Assembly: GCF_001886695.1 (NCBI RefSeq)
Contig: NZ_CP018097.1
Coordinates: 1,693,001 to 1,757,000 of the forward strand
Direction of reading: 5' to 3'
From: Aurantiacibacter gangjinensis
Lineage (GTDB): Bacteria > Pseudomonadota > Alphaproteobacteria > Sphingomonadales > Sphingomonadaceae
Length of the DNA stretch: 64,000 bases
Positions 27,813 to 35,765 of the stretch are shown piece after piece. The notes under the pieces are model-generated. The model ran no database searches and was not told the origin of the DNA. It was given only the letters and a program-made list of their open reading frames with translations. Within the stretch, counting starts at the first letter, position 1, and each line of letters opens with the position of its first letter. A program made the translations under genes and the position numbers.

Positions 27813-28138
27813 GCAGGATCGCCTTTTTCGAACTTTTTGATTACAGCAGCGGAAATAGGGTAGAGATGCACCGGCCTCATCTGACCTGATACTTCGGTGC
27901 GAACGATAAGGCCGTCATCTGACCAGCGAGCTATGGTTTTGCTGAAGTTGCCGGAATCGATCCCCAGCTGCTTGGCAACTTCTCCTTGGGTCAGCGACCC
28001 ATCACAAAGATTGTAGGCTTCGATTTGCTTGAGTTTCGTCTTTCCGACACCGACTTGGCTGGCAAGCTGATCAGGCGGAATAGCTTGACGAGCAACAACA
28101 CTCAAAATTCCTCGCAAGTATGCATCTGAGTTAGACAT
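27809..28138 (-). CDS. Winged-HTH regulator A (109 aa), first gene of the HTH/CHAT operon
   Basis: Starts MSNSDAYLRG at an ATG with GGAG 8 bases upstream. Has a helix-rich N-terminus with PPDQLASQVGVGKTKLKQI, then a MarR-like winged-HTH (LTQGEVAKQLGIDSGNFSKTIARWSDDGLIVRTEV) and a C-terminal strand/helix. As the promoter-proximal HTH protein it is the likely regulator of the operon; a palindrome lies in its leader. Not a known named family as far as I can tell. Confidence 0.8.
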   Translation of the reverse strand: MSNSDAYLRGILSVVARQAIPPDQLASQVGVGKTKLKQIEAYNLCDGSLTQGEVAKQLGIDSGNFSKTIARWSDDGLIVRTEVSGQMRPVHLYPISAAVIKKFEKGDPA

Positions 28139-28182
28139 TGGCGTTCTCCGGCGGAAGTCATGAGAAAATTTAGGGGGCAAAA

Positions 28183-28202
28183 CACCTTCTCGCAAGAGGG
28201 TG
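28183..28202. promoter_or_regulatory. Leader palindrome of the HTH/CHAT operon
   Basis: An 8-bp stem (CACCTTCT with AGAGGGTG, one T-G pair) around a CGCA centre, 45 bases before the regulator A start. The AT-rich stretch 28229-28290 upstream is where a promoter would lie. Candidate operator or leader hairpin. Confidence 0.4.
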
Positions 28203-28359
28203 AAGCTCTTCAAATTAAGATCACCGGCGCCTACTCAATTTCTTGGATAAAAATATCTTGTAAAAACAACCCTAAAATCAATAAATTAGGACGGGCCAAG
28301 GCGTCAGACAGTGAAAACCATCAGGCGGTGGATAACTTTCTTGGAAAACGTAGAAATAC

Positions 28360-28685
28360 TTACGGGTGGTCGCGAGCCCGCTCAATCAAATCTAACGCCG
28401 CTTTTGGGTCCGCATCTACCATCCCCAACAGCGTCCGCGCCGGAGCATCCGGCGAGCGCCAATGTTGCTCCCAAACCGCGCAATGTCGCGACGGGCACGC
28501 GCAGCTTGGCGGCGATTTTCACCTGGCTGAGTTTGGTCTTGGCGCGGATGGCCTTGATGTCGGGGCCTGCGGCAACGGAGCCCTTGCTGGTATCGCCTTC
28601 GGCATAGGCAACGACATCGGCCAGCGCGCCTGCGATCTTGTCGAATATTTTAATTTTCGCGTCGTCGTTTGATGACTGGGCAAAT
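28360..28685 (-). pseudogene. NadS/HigA-type HTH antitoxin, frameshifted
   Basis: The minus strand reads KIFDKIAGAL...AYAEGDTSKG, then PDIKAIRAKTKLSQ and VPVATLR in one frame. After that the frame continues in a second one as VWEQHWRSPDAPARTLL, DADPKAALDLIERARDHP and a TAA at 28362-28360. Joined, this is the standard architecture of NadS-like antitoxins. One extra base near 28471-28480 breaks the frame, and no ATG, GTG or TTG is in frame at the 5' end, where palindromic repeats begin. No toxin gene is beside it. Confidence 0.75.
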
Positions 28686-28691
28686 AGAACC

Positions 28692-28826
28692 CCCTCCTTT
28701 TCAACGGAGGGTGATGGGGGTGGTTACGCGACCGAGAGGTCGCGTTCTCAATTACTACCACCCCGCTGCGGCTAACCTCACCTACGGTTCTCCAAGCCTC
28801 GCCGCCCCTCCTCTGAAGAGGAGGGG
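28692..28826. repeat. Cluster of palindromic repeats (family B and a GCGACC hairpin)
   Basis: Three hairpins in a row: CCCTCC...GGAGGG at 28692-28711, ACGCGACC-gaga-GGTCGCGT at 28726-28745 (perfect), and CCCCTCCTCT-ga-AGAGGAGGGG at 28805-28826 (perfect). The outer two have the same unit as the elements at 39694-39715 and 40104-40127, each followed by a G-rich GGGGTGG(G)AGTGG-like flank. Confidence 0.85.
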
Positions 28827-28951
28827 GTGGGAGTGGTGCGCTCCTTAACCTCCCTTACCCGCACCCCTTCCGGCCACATTGCCTCCTTCCGCTCCGCTTT
28901 CAGAAATCCGCGATGCACGCGGATCTGGCCCGGGCGGTCGCGTGTCGCCAT
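28778..28951 (-). CDS. Hypothetical 57-aa protein with repeat-derived C-terminus
   Basis: Its ATG overlaps the TAA of the preceding gene by one base (TAATG), so it is coupled. The first 35 residues (MATRDRPGQIRVHRGFLKAE then a short basic-acidic stretch with MWPEGVRVREVKERT) look like a real small protein. The remaining residues TTPTPSSSEEGRRGLENRR are encoded by the palindromic repeat at 28805-28826 and its flank, so the original C-terminus may have been replaced. Not recognised. Confidence 0.55.
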   Translation of the reverse strand: MATRDRPGQIRVHRGFLKAERKEAMWPEGVRVREVKERTTPTPSSSEEGRRGLENRR

Positions 28952-29799
28952 TATTCGTCCTCCCCGGCATCGCGGCGCATTCGGGCGCGGGCGTCCTGGC
29001 CGAAGGGGTCGGGATCGCGCAGCACTTCCCAGCCATCGTCCCTTTCCGGCGGTGTCCGGTCGGGGAGGAGGGGGATTTGCTCGGGCGAGGGGCCGGGGAT
29101 CGCGGCGTCGTCATCCTCGCTGCCGGGGCAGGGCGCGGCGGCGTCCAGCCAGTGGAAGGGGTGGGCGCGGTCGTGTTCGAAGCTGGCTTCGAAGGCGGCT
29201 TTCAGGCGGAGGGTTTCGGGGCTCATCATCGCCTCGCGGCGTTCGCGCATCGCGTCGATCTTGGCGTTGAGGCGGGCGAGCGTGGCGGCGCGGTCTGTCT
29301 TGCTGTGCGCGATGCGATCGCGCTCCCACTCCTTGCGCCACGCCTTCTTCTCTTCCGCCAGGCGATGCTTGTCGAGCGCGTTCAGCCCCTTCGCCCCGTC
29401 CGCCGCAAAGCGCCCGGGCGCGCGGTTCCTCAGCATGAACATCAGCAGCCGGTCATTATATATGGTGCGCGTGCCCACCAGCTTACCATATGAGTACACC
29501 GGCACCTCCACCCCGTTGAGCGCGCGGTCCATGGCGACGTCTTCCACCCGGCTCATGCCGATATCGAGCGCGGCTTCCCACGCCTTGCGAAAGCTCCCGG
29601 CCTCGGGATGGCGGCGCAGCAGGTAGGCGCCTTCGGGCGCGCGGTTCACCCGGCGCGCGGCGGCGGCGACGCTGCCGGTCTCGGCCAGCGCTTCGATGAA
29701 GGCGTGCTGGACTTGCGGCTTCCATCCGTTGGAACGGTCCTTCTTGCGCGGAACGGGCGTGAAGGCAGGCAGGGTGCGGGCAAGGCTGGTCTCGCGCAT
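28951..29799 (-). CDS. Hypothetical HTH-containing protein
   Basis: 282 aa from the ATG giving MRETSLARTLP. A segment at about residues 30-70 (WKPQVQHAFIEALAETGSVAAAARRVN) has the look of a terminase-small-subunit-like or phage-type HTH. It is followed by FRKAWEAALDIGMSRVEDVAMDRAL, a conserved NDRLLMFMLRNR helix, a long charged coiled stretch (about 130-190) and an acidic Pro-rich tail. Likely DNA-binding; related proteins occur in sphingomonads without known function. Coupled to the 57-aa gene. Confidence 0.7.
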   Translation of the reverse strand: MRETSLARTLPAFTPVPRKKDRSNGWKPQVQHAFIEALAETGSVAAAARRVNRAPEGAYLLRRHPEAGSFRKAWEAALDIGMSRVEDVAMDRALNGVEVPVYSYGKLVGTRTIYNDRLLMFMLRNRAPGRFAADGAKGLNALDKHRLAEEKKAWRKEWERDRIAHSKTDRAATLARLNAKIDAMRERREAMMSPETLRLKAAFEASFEHDRAHPFHWLDAAAPCPGSEDDDAAIPGPSPEQIPLLPDRTPPERDDGWEVLRDPDPFGQDARARMRRDAGEDE

Positions 29800-30156
29800 G
29801 GGCGGGCGTGTCCTCGTATCGACAGGTGGGCGGGGCCCATGGCGCTGCACGAGGCCTGTAGGAAAGGGCCGGGCGGTCGCTTACCGATGCGCGGGCGCAA
29901 CAGTGCCGATTTTCGTGGCTTTTCCATATTTATGGCATTGGCCCCTGCGGCCCGCGATTACGTCTGTCTCCAAAATGTCACACGATTTGATTGCGTGGGA
30001 AACCTGTCCACTCACCGATTGTATGGCGGGCCGCGATGGTGTTTGAGGCATGGTCAGGAAGGAGGGATTAGGACGCATCCGGCCCTGACAGACAGGAATC
30101 TGCAGCCGAATGTTGCCTTCTTTCCAACGGAATTGCCCACTACCAGGAGCATTTTA
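29800..30156. other. Intergenic region upstream of the TonB receptor gene
   Basis: About 357 bases between the divergent HTH-like gene and the TonB-dependent receptor gene. No start-to-stop ORF with convincing features was seen; it should carry the promoters of both genes. AGGAG precedes the receptor ATG at spacing 7. Confidence 0.5.
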
Positions 30157-33102
30157 ATGTTTACTATCAATAAGAAAGCGTCGCTGCTGGCGAGCACGGT
30201 GATCCTCGGATCGCTGGTCGCCACGCCTGCCGTCGCCCAGGACGATCCCACGATCGAGCCGAACGCGGCCGAACAGGGCGAGCGCATCGTCGTTACCGGT
30301 ACGCGCATTCAGCGCCAGAACGTCGACACCGCGGCGCCGATCGCCGTCGTCGACAGCGAAGAATTCTCGCTTGCCGGTGCAGTGAACGTCGAGAACGTGA
30401 TCAACACCCTGCCGCAGGTCGTGCCGGGCATCACCTCGTTCTCCAACAATCCCGGTAACGGCACCGCCTCGCTGAACCTGCGTGGCCTGGGTGCGACCCG
30501 CACCATGCTGCTGGTCAACGACCGTCGCTGGATGTTCTACGATACAAACCAGGTCGTCGACCTCAACACCATCCCGCAGTTCCTGCTGGAAAGCGTTGAC
30601 GTGGTGACCGGTGGTGCATCGGCCGTTTACGGTTCGGACGCTCTTGCCGGCGTTGTGAACTTCCGCCTGCGTGACCTCGATGGCGCAGAATTCGGTGGCC
30701 AGTACTCGATCACCGACCGTGGCGATGGCGACCGCTATCAGATCCACGGCGCGATCGGCACCGATTTCGCCGATGGCCGCGGTAACGTCACGGTCTTCGG
30801 TGAATACTTCAACCGTGAAGACATCTTCCAAGGCGACCGCGCCTTCTCGAACTTCGCTCTGGGCGGCTCGCCGCTGCAACAGCTGGGTTCGTCGCTTCCG
30901 CCCGAAACGCGTCTGCAGTATCGCGGCGATGGAGACACCACGGGCACCTCGTTTGCTCCGGCTCCGGGCGGCACCTCGAATAGCTTGGGTATCTTCGGAA
31001 GCCCCGGCTCGCTCCGTACCTACTCGACGCCTGGTGACCTTTATAACTACGCGCCTGTGAACTACCTGCAGCTTCCGCAAGAGCGTTATATGCTTGGCGG
31101 TTACGGTAGTTACGAGATCGCCGAAGCCATCGAGTTCTACGGTGAAGTGGCGTACGTCAACAACCAGGTCGACTCCGAGCTGGCTCCGACGCCGATCCTT
31201 ATCAATACCTTCCTCGACATCGACTCCTTGGTTGCAAATGGCTTCATCGATGCCGCGACCGAGGCCGAATTCCGTGCGCTCGACGCTTCGGAAAGCGGTG
31301 CCGATGCCAATGACGGCACGATCGACGTTCAGATCCGTCGTCGTCTCGAAGAAGCTGGCGGTCGTCGTAACCTCGACGAGCGTAACTCCTTCCGCGTTCT
31401 GGGCGGCCTGCGTGGCGGCCTGACGGACTGGCTGAACTACGACGCATACTATATGTATTCGCGTACGCGTAACGCCAACATCCAGCAGGGTAACGCCTCC
31501 GTTTCTCGCTTCACCGCTGCCGTCAACGGTACCGGCGCTGAGCAGATCAACATCTTCGGCGCCGGTCAGCTGACGCCGGACATGGTCGATGTGTTCCGCA
31601 TCCAGGCACAGAATGGCGACATTTCCGACCTGCAGGTGGCTTCGGTCGCTCTTTCGGGCACCTTCGGCGACTTCTCGCTGGGTGTCGCAGAGCCGGTCGG
31701 TTTCGCCTTCGGCGGTGAATACCGCGAAGTGAACTCCGAGTTCCTGCCTGACGAATTCCTCGCTTCGGGCGACGTTGCCGGCTTCAACGCCGGTCAGCCG
31801 ACCGAAGGCGGTTACAACGTCAACGAGATCTTTGCCGAGATCAATGTGCCGTTCGAAACCGAAAGCGGCATGCGTTTGGAACTGAATGGTGCAGCACGTT
31901 ACTCTGACTACTCGCTCGAGCGTGTCGGCGGCGTATGGACCTATGCTGGCGGCGTTCAGTTCGCCCCGATCGAGGACATCCGCTTCCGTGCGCAGTATCA
32001 GCGCGCTGTTCGCGCGCCGAACGTGGGTGAATTGTTCCAGGGTACGGCTATCGGCTTCCCGGGTGCAAACGATCCTTGCGCTACCGCTGCTGCCGGCTCT
32101 GGCGCGCTTCGTACGCTTTGTGCCAATAATGGCGTGCCGACGGCGCTTCTGGACGAACTCGCTTCCGGCGACCAAGGCCGTATCGATGCGGCATCGGAGC
32201 TGATCCAGCCCGACGGTCAGATCGCGGCGCTCTTCGGTGGTAGCCCTCTTCTCTCGGAAGAGACGTCCGACTCGTGGACGTTTGGTGTTGTGCTGCAACC
32301 GCAGGCAATCCCGGGTCTGACGATCACGGCTGACTACTTCGATATCAACATCGAAGATGCGATCTCGACACCGAGCCTGCAGAACCAGCTCGACCTGTGC
32401 TATGTGCAGCTGCAGAGCCTGGCCAGCGAGTTCTGCTCGAAGTTCGTTGGCACGCGTGACCCGATCAATGGCGACTTCTCGCGTGACGATGCACCGGTCC
32501 TGACCGGTGAGAACGTTGCTAGCCTGTCCACGAGCGGTATCGACTTGCAGGTCAGCTATGGCCTCGATCTCGGCTTCTCGGTTCTGGGTAATGGCGGTTC
32601 GGATCTGAACCTGTCGTTCCTTGGCACATGGACGGAAACGAGCGACTTCGCGCCTGACCAGAACAATCCCGACAATGTCGTGGAATGTGCTGCTCGCTTC
32701 GGCCTGAATTGCGACGAACCGACCCCTGCGTTCAAATGGACGGCGCGTGCCAGCTATGTCGATGGTCCGCTGACCTTCTCGACCCGCTGGCGTCACCTGT
32801 CGGCTGTGGATGATGACGACGATGGCACGGTGTATCACGTCGAGCGCATCGCCGCTTACGACCTGCTGGACCTCACCCTGTCGTATGACTTCATGGAAAC
32901 GGTGACCTTCACGGTCGGTGTGAACAACCTGTTCGACACGCTGCCGTCGACGCCGGAGTTCAACGCAGCTGGCCAGGTCATCAACGACACCAACACGCTG
33001 CTGCTCGGCGACTTTAACAACGCTGAGCAGGCGAACACCTACCCGTCGACCTACGACGTGCTGGGTCGCGACTTCTTCGCATCGGTCCTGTTCCGCTTCT
33101 AA
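30157..33102 (+). CDS. TonB-dependent outer-membrane receptor
   Basis: 981 aa. Signal peptide ending ATPAVAQ, then a linker and a TonB-box-like start ERIVVTGTRIQRQN, the plug domain with NTLPQVVPGI, SLNLRGLGATRTMLLVNDRR and VVTGGASAVYGSDALAGVVNF, and a long beta-barrel ending in Phe (SVLFRF). Imports an unidentified ligand using TonB energy. Codons are T-ending far more often than in neighbours (many CGT and GGT), a mark of high expression. A strong terminator follows. AGGAG lies 7 bases before the ATG. Confidence 0.96.
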   Translation: MFTINKKASLLASTVILGSLVATPAVAQDDPTIEPNAAEQGERIVVTGTRIQRQNVDTAAPIAVVDSEEFSLAGAVNVENVINTLPQVVPGITSFSNNPGNGTASLNLRGLGATRTMLLVNDRRWMFYDTNQVVDLNTIPQFLLESVDVVTGGASAVYGSDALAGVVNFRLRDLDGAEFGGQYSITDRGDGDRYQIHGAIGTDFADGRGNVTVFGEYFNREDIFQGDRAFSNFALGGSPLQQLGSSLPPETRLQYRGDGDTTGTSFAPAPGGTSNSLGIFGSPGSLRTYSTPGDLYNYAPVNYLQLPQERYMLGGYGSYEIAEAIEFYGEVAYVNNQVDSELAPTPILINTFLDIDSLVANGFIDAATEAEFRALDASESGADANDGTIDVQIRRRLEEAGGRRNLDERNSFRVLGGLRGGLTDWLNYDAYYMYSRTRNANIQQGNASVSRFTAAVNGTGAEQINIFGAGQLTPDMVDVFRIQAQNGDISDLQVASVALSGTFGDFSLGVAEPVGFAFGGEYREVNSEFLPDEFLASGDVAGFNAGQPTEGGYNVNEIFAEINVPFETESGMRLELNGAARYSDYSLERVGGVWTYAGGVQFAPIEDIRFRAQYQRAVRAPNVGELFQGTAIGFPGANDPCATAAAGSGALRTLCANNGVPTALLDELASGDQGRIDAASELIQPDGQIAALFGGSPLLSEETSDSWTFGVVLQPQAIPGLTITADYFDINIEDAISTPSLQNQLDLCYVQLQSLASEFCSKFVGTRDPINGDFSRDDAPVLTGENVASLSTSGIDLQVSYGLDLGFSVLGNGGSDLNLSFLGTWTETSDFAPDQNNPDNVVECAARFGLNCDEPTPAFKWTARASYVDGPLTFSTRWRHLSAVDDDDDGTVYHVERIAAYDLLDLTLSYDFMETVTFTVGVNNLFDTLPSTPEFNAAGQVINDTNTLLLGDFNNAEQANTYPSTYDVLGRDFFASVLFRF

Positions 33103-33136
33103 GCTGGACTGAACCGGGCGAAAGCTCGAACAAAAG

Positions 33137-33168
33137 GGCGGGGGACCTTCGGGTCTCCCGCCTTTTTT
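33137..33168 (+). terminator. Rho-independent terminator of the TonB receptor gene
   Basis: 11-bp GC-rich stem (33137-33147 with 33152-33162, one G-T pair) capped by a TTCG tetraloop and followed by six T, 34 bases after the stop. Confidence 0.95.
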
Positions 33169-33239
33169 GTTGTCTGTCAGAACTTCAGCGCGCGCCGAGG
33201 CATAGCCTAACGACAGCGCTCTCGGGTCTCCGAACCGGA

Positions 33240-34163
33240 CTAGATGAGGGTGTAGGTGCGGAAATCCGCGAAGGGATCGGGCGACCGCCCGTCGGTCAGC
33301 ATCGCTTCGCTTGAGAATTGAAGGCCTGCCTCGGCGAGCACATCCACCACGCGGTCGGCGTCGCTGGCGACGGCGGCCGCGTCCTCGAGCGATGCAATAC
33401 GGCCCAGTTCGTTCTTCGCCTGCGCCTCTATCTCGTCGAGGATGGCTTCGACCTTTTTGCGCTCGTCCCTGCGGCCCATGTGCAGGGTCTGGCGGGTAGC
33501 CTCGGCAATTTCCCATGCGGCAGAGCCATCGCCATGCGCCGCCTTGCCCGCCTGAGGCGCCTCGGCAATCGCGGGCGGTATCTCGCCCACGCCAGCATCG
33601 CGGGCAGCGAGGCTGGCGCGCGCTTTCGCAATCAGGTCCTGCTCCTCGATAGCCCAGAGGATCTGTATTTTGCGCTGGCGGTTGTGCGCCACGATTGGCC
33701 CGTTCAAACGGTGCGTCAGCAGGCCCAACCTGCCACCGGGACGCAGAACGCGCGCTAGTTCGGCAGCTACCCGTTCGATATCGCCATATTCGAAGCCGAA
33801 CTGGCTGGTGACGGCATCGAAGCTATCGTCCTCAAAAGGCAGGTCTTCCATGCCGATACCGCCACGAAGGGTCGTGCCCTTGGGCGCCGGAGGCAGCGCA
33901 GTGGCACGATCGACACCGGTCAGGTCGAGATCGGCACGCCCCTCCGCCAGCATCGATAGGACCACGCCGTCGCCCGTCGCCAGATCGAGCACGCGCGCAC
34001 CCTTATCGAGCTTTCGGGCAAAGCTCTGCCACACGCGTTTTTGCATGTCGGCAATGCCCTGCCACGCCGACGGCATGCAGCCGCTGCCGCCAGACTGGCC
34101 ACGGGCGCGCTTGCTGTCACGCTCCCAGAATCTGTTCCACGCATTGTCGGTGTCGATGGTCAT
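33240..34163 (-). CDS. SAM-dependent methyltransferase
   Basis: 307 aa. Class I fold: motif I VLDLATGDG (about residues 58-66), acidic GVDRA, MEDLPFEDDSFDAVTSQFGFEY, and the motif IV-VI region VLRPGGRLGLLTH. A helical insert and C-terminal domain (about 190-300) follow. Substrate unknown. Its ATG overlaps the stop of the TPR/oxygenase gene (ATGA), so it belongs to that operon and may methylate the same target. Confidence 0.88.
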   Translation of the reverse strand: MTIDTDNAWNRFWERDSKRARGQSGGSGCMPSAWQGIADMQKRVWQSFARKLDKGARVLDLATGDGVVLSMLAEGRADLDLTGVDRATALPPAPKGTTLRGGIGMEDLPFEDDSFDAVTSQFGFEYGDIERVAAELARVLRPGGRLGLLTHRLNGPIVAHNRQRKIQILWAIEEQDLIAKARASLAARDAGVGEIPPAIAEAPQAGKAAHGDGSAAWEIAEATRQTLHMGRRDERKKVEAILDEIEAQAKNELGRIASLEDAAAVASDADRVVDVLAEAGLQFSSEAMLTDGRSPDPFADFRTYTLI

Positions 34164-35758
34164 GGCGCCACGCCGTCCCCCAAAGTGACATCGAATGCAA
34201 CAGTCATCCGCCGACCGCCTTCAAAGGGCCGCGTGCCGTGGTACAGCGTGCTGGGAAACAGGGCGAGCGCGCCGACCCGCGGTTGCAGCGTCTCGAGCGG
34301 GGGGAGGTCGAGCGGCAGGTCGATGGACGGGCGTCCCAGTTCGAGCCATCCCGCATGCTCGTGGCTCTTCTCCACCTCGTCCGGCAATTCGCAATAGAGC
34401 GCGCTGGAGAGGATGCCCGCGGGGTGAACATGCGCGGCGTGGTGATCGCCACCGCCCGCCAGCCGCACGGACCATGATCCGCTGATCGTCCACGGCGCAT
34501 TGCGATGGCGCAGCAATGGGTGGGCAGCGTCGTAAGCGGGAAGGGCGGCGCGGTACTCCTTCAGCGTGGCGAGGATCGCGTCGCGCAGCGCACGCAGCTC
34601 CGGCTCCATCCGGTCGAACAGATTGCCGCGTGTCTGGGTGCCGCCGCGCAGCGATTGGCCCAGCGGCAAGGGCGAGCCGTCATGCAGGTCATGCAGCATG
34701 GCGATGGCGGGCGGGAGGACGATGTCGGCGTCTTGCAGGTCGACCATCTGCACAAGGCCGTCCTGCTCGTGCAGCCAATGCGCGCGCGGATCGTCCGCCA
34801 GCCGCCAGAGCAGGCCGCGCAGCGCCCAGGCGGAGACGCTCGCCGGGTCACGCGCAAGAGCGCGCTCTACGGCTGTTCCGGCGCGCTCGGTATCGCCGAT
34901 GCGAAGCGCATGGCGTGCCTCCTGCGTCCAGCGTTGTGCATCGTCGAGCGAAATCGTGCCGAACAGCGCCTCTGCATGGTCATCCTGCCCAAGCGCGCCT
35001 GCGAAGGTGGCTTCCATCAGCGCGAATTGCTGTATGTCCGGGAAAGCGGTGCGCGCTTTCTCTGCGACCGCGAGAGCGCCCGCGTAATCCTCCAGCCCCG
35101 CCAACAGCGACGCATGGTCTTGCGGAATGGCCGGATTGGCCGGCACCTTGTTCGCGGCATCAGTGTAATGGCTGGTGTAGTCGGTGTCCCCCGCCGCCAA
35201 GCGCAACTGCGCAAGGAAGCGCAGCCCATCGGCATATTGCGGCAGCTGCGTCACCAGCTTTTCCGCGATCTCGCGCGCAGCAGCCGTGTCGCCTGCCACG
35301 TCCAGCGCCTGCGCCTTGCCGAGCCACAAATCGACGTCGCCCGGATTGGCCTGCAAGGCGCGGTCGAAGCGGTCGAGCGCGTCCGCCTCCGCCCGCTCGA
35401 TGGCGACCCGCGCCCGGCCATGCAGCGCGCGCACCCGCGCGGGATCGAGCGCCAGAGCGCGGTCATACCAATGCGCCGCCTCGTCGCGCCGGTCCAGCGC
35501 ACGGGCCACCGCTCCGCGGGTCGAGCAATAGGCAGGATTGCTTTGGCCCTCGGCCTCGCATTGCTGCAACGCTGCCATCGCATCGCCCGAACGGCCCAGC
35601 GCATTCAGCGCGATGGCGTGGTTGAGGCGAAATTGCGGATCGTCCGGCGCTTGATCCACAGCGCGCGCGAAATGCGCTTCGGCCTCGGCAGTCTGTCCGG
35701 CTTTCATCGCCGCGTGGCCCTGGCTGTTGGCCTGCCGTGCTGCGGCGAGGTCGGTCAC
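34160..35758 (-). CDS. TPR-repeat protein with C-terminal 2OG-Fe(II) oxygenase domain
   Basis: 532 aa from a GTG start, 7 bases after the upstream stop. Residues about 10-310 are TPR repeats. The C-terminal ~200 residues match the putative 2OG-Fe(II) oxygenase family: metal ligands in HVHPAGILSSALYC, then FPSTLYHGTRPF with the distal His, and RRMTVAFDV with the 2-oxoglutarate-binding Arg. TPRs probably select a protein partner for hydroxylation. Confidence 0.87.
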   Translation of the reverse strand: MTDLAAARQANSQGHAAMKAGQTAEAEAHFARAVDQAPDDPQFRLNHAIALNALGRSGDAMAALQQCEAEGQSNPAYCSTRGAVARALDRRDEAAHWYDRALALDPARVRALHGRARVAIERAEADALDRFDRALQANPGDVDLWLGKAQALDVAGDTAAAREIAEKLVTQLPQYADGLRFLAQLRLAAGDTDYTSHYTDAANKVPANPAIPQDHASLLAGLEDYAGALAVAEKARTAFPDIQQFALMEATFAGALGQDDHAEALFGTISLDDAQRWTQEARHALRIGDTERAGTAVERALARDPASVSAWALRGLLWRLADDPRAHWLHEQDGLVQMVDLQDADIVLPPAIAMLHDLHDGSPLPLGQSLRGGTQTRGNLFDRMEPELRALRDAILATLKEYRAALPAYDAAHPLLRHRNAPWTISGSWSVRLAGGGDHHAAHVHPAGILSSALYCELPDEVEKSHEHAGWLELGRPSIDLPLDLPPLETLQPRVGALALFPSTLYHGTRPFEGGRRMTVAFDVTLGDGVAP

Positions 35759-35765
35759 GTCCCGC

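Noticed and set aside
28692-28826. CRISPR array
   Set aside because: The palindromes differ in unit and spacing and have no uniform spacers; no cas gene is in the window.
25848-29799. Prophage or integrative element
   Set aside because: No integrase, transposase, tRNA-type attachment site or structural gene was found, although the HTH-like protein at 28951 is loosely phage-like.
29608-30156. N-terminal extension of the TonB receptor frame
   Set aside because: The frame is open upstream by chance and crosses the divergent HTH-like gene; the ATG at 30157 has AGGAG and starts a signal peptide.
30154-33516. 1120-aa minus-strand ORF
   Set aside because: Antisense of the TonB receptor gene; no motif and the plus-strand frame has signal peptide, plug and barrel.
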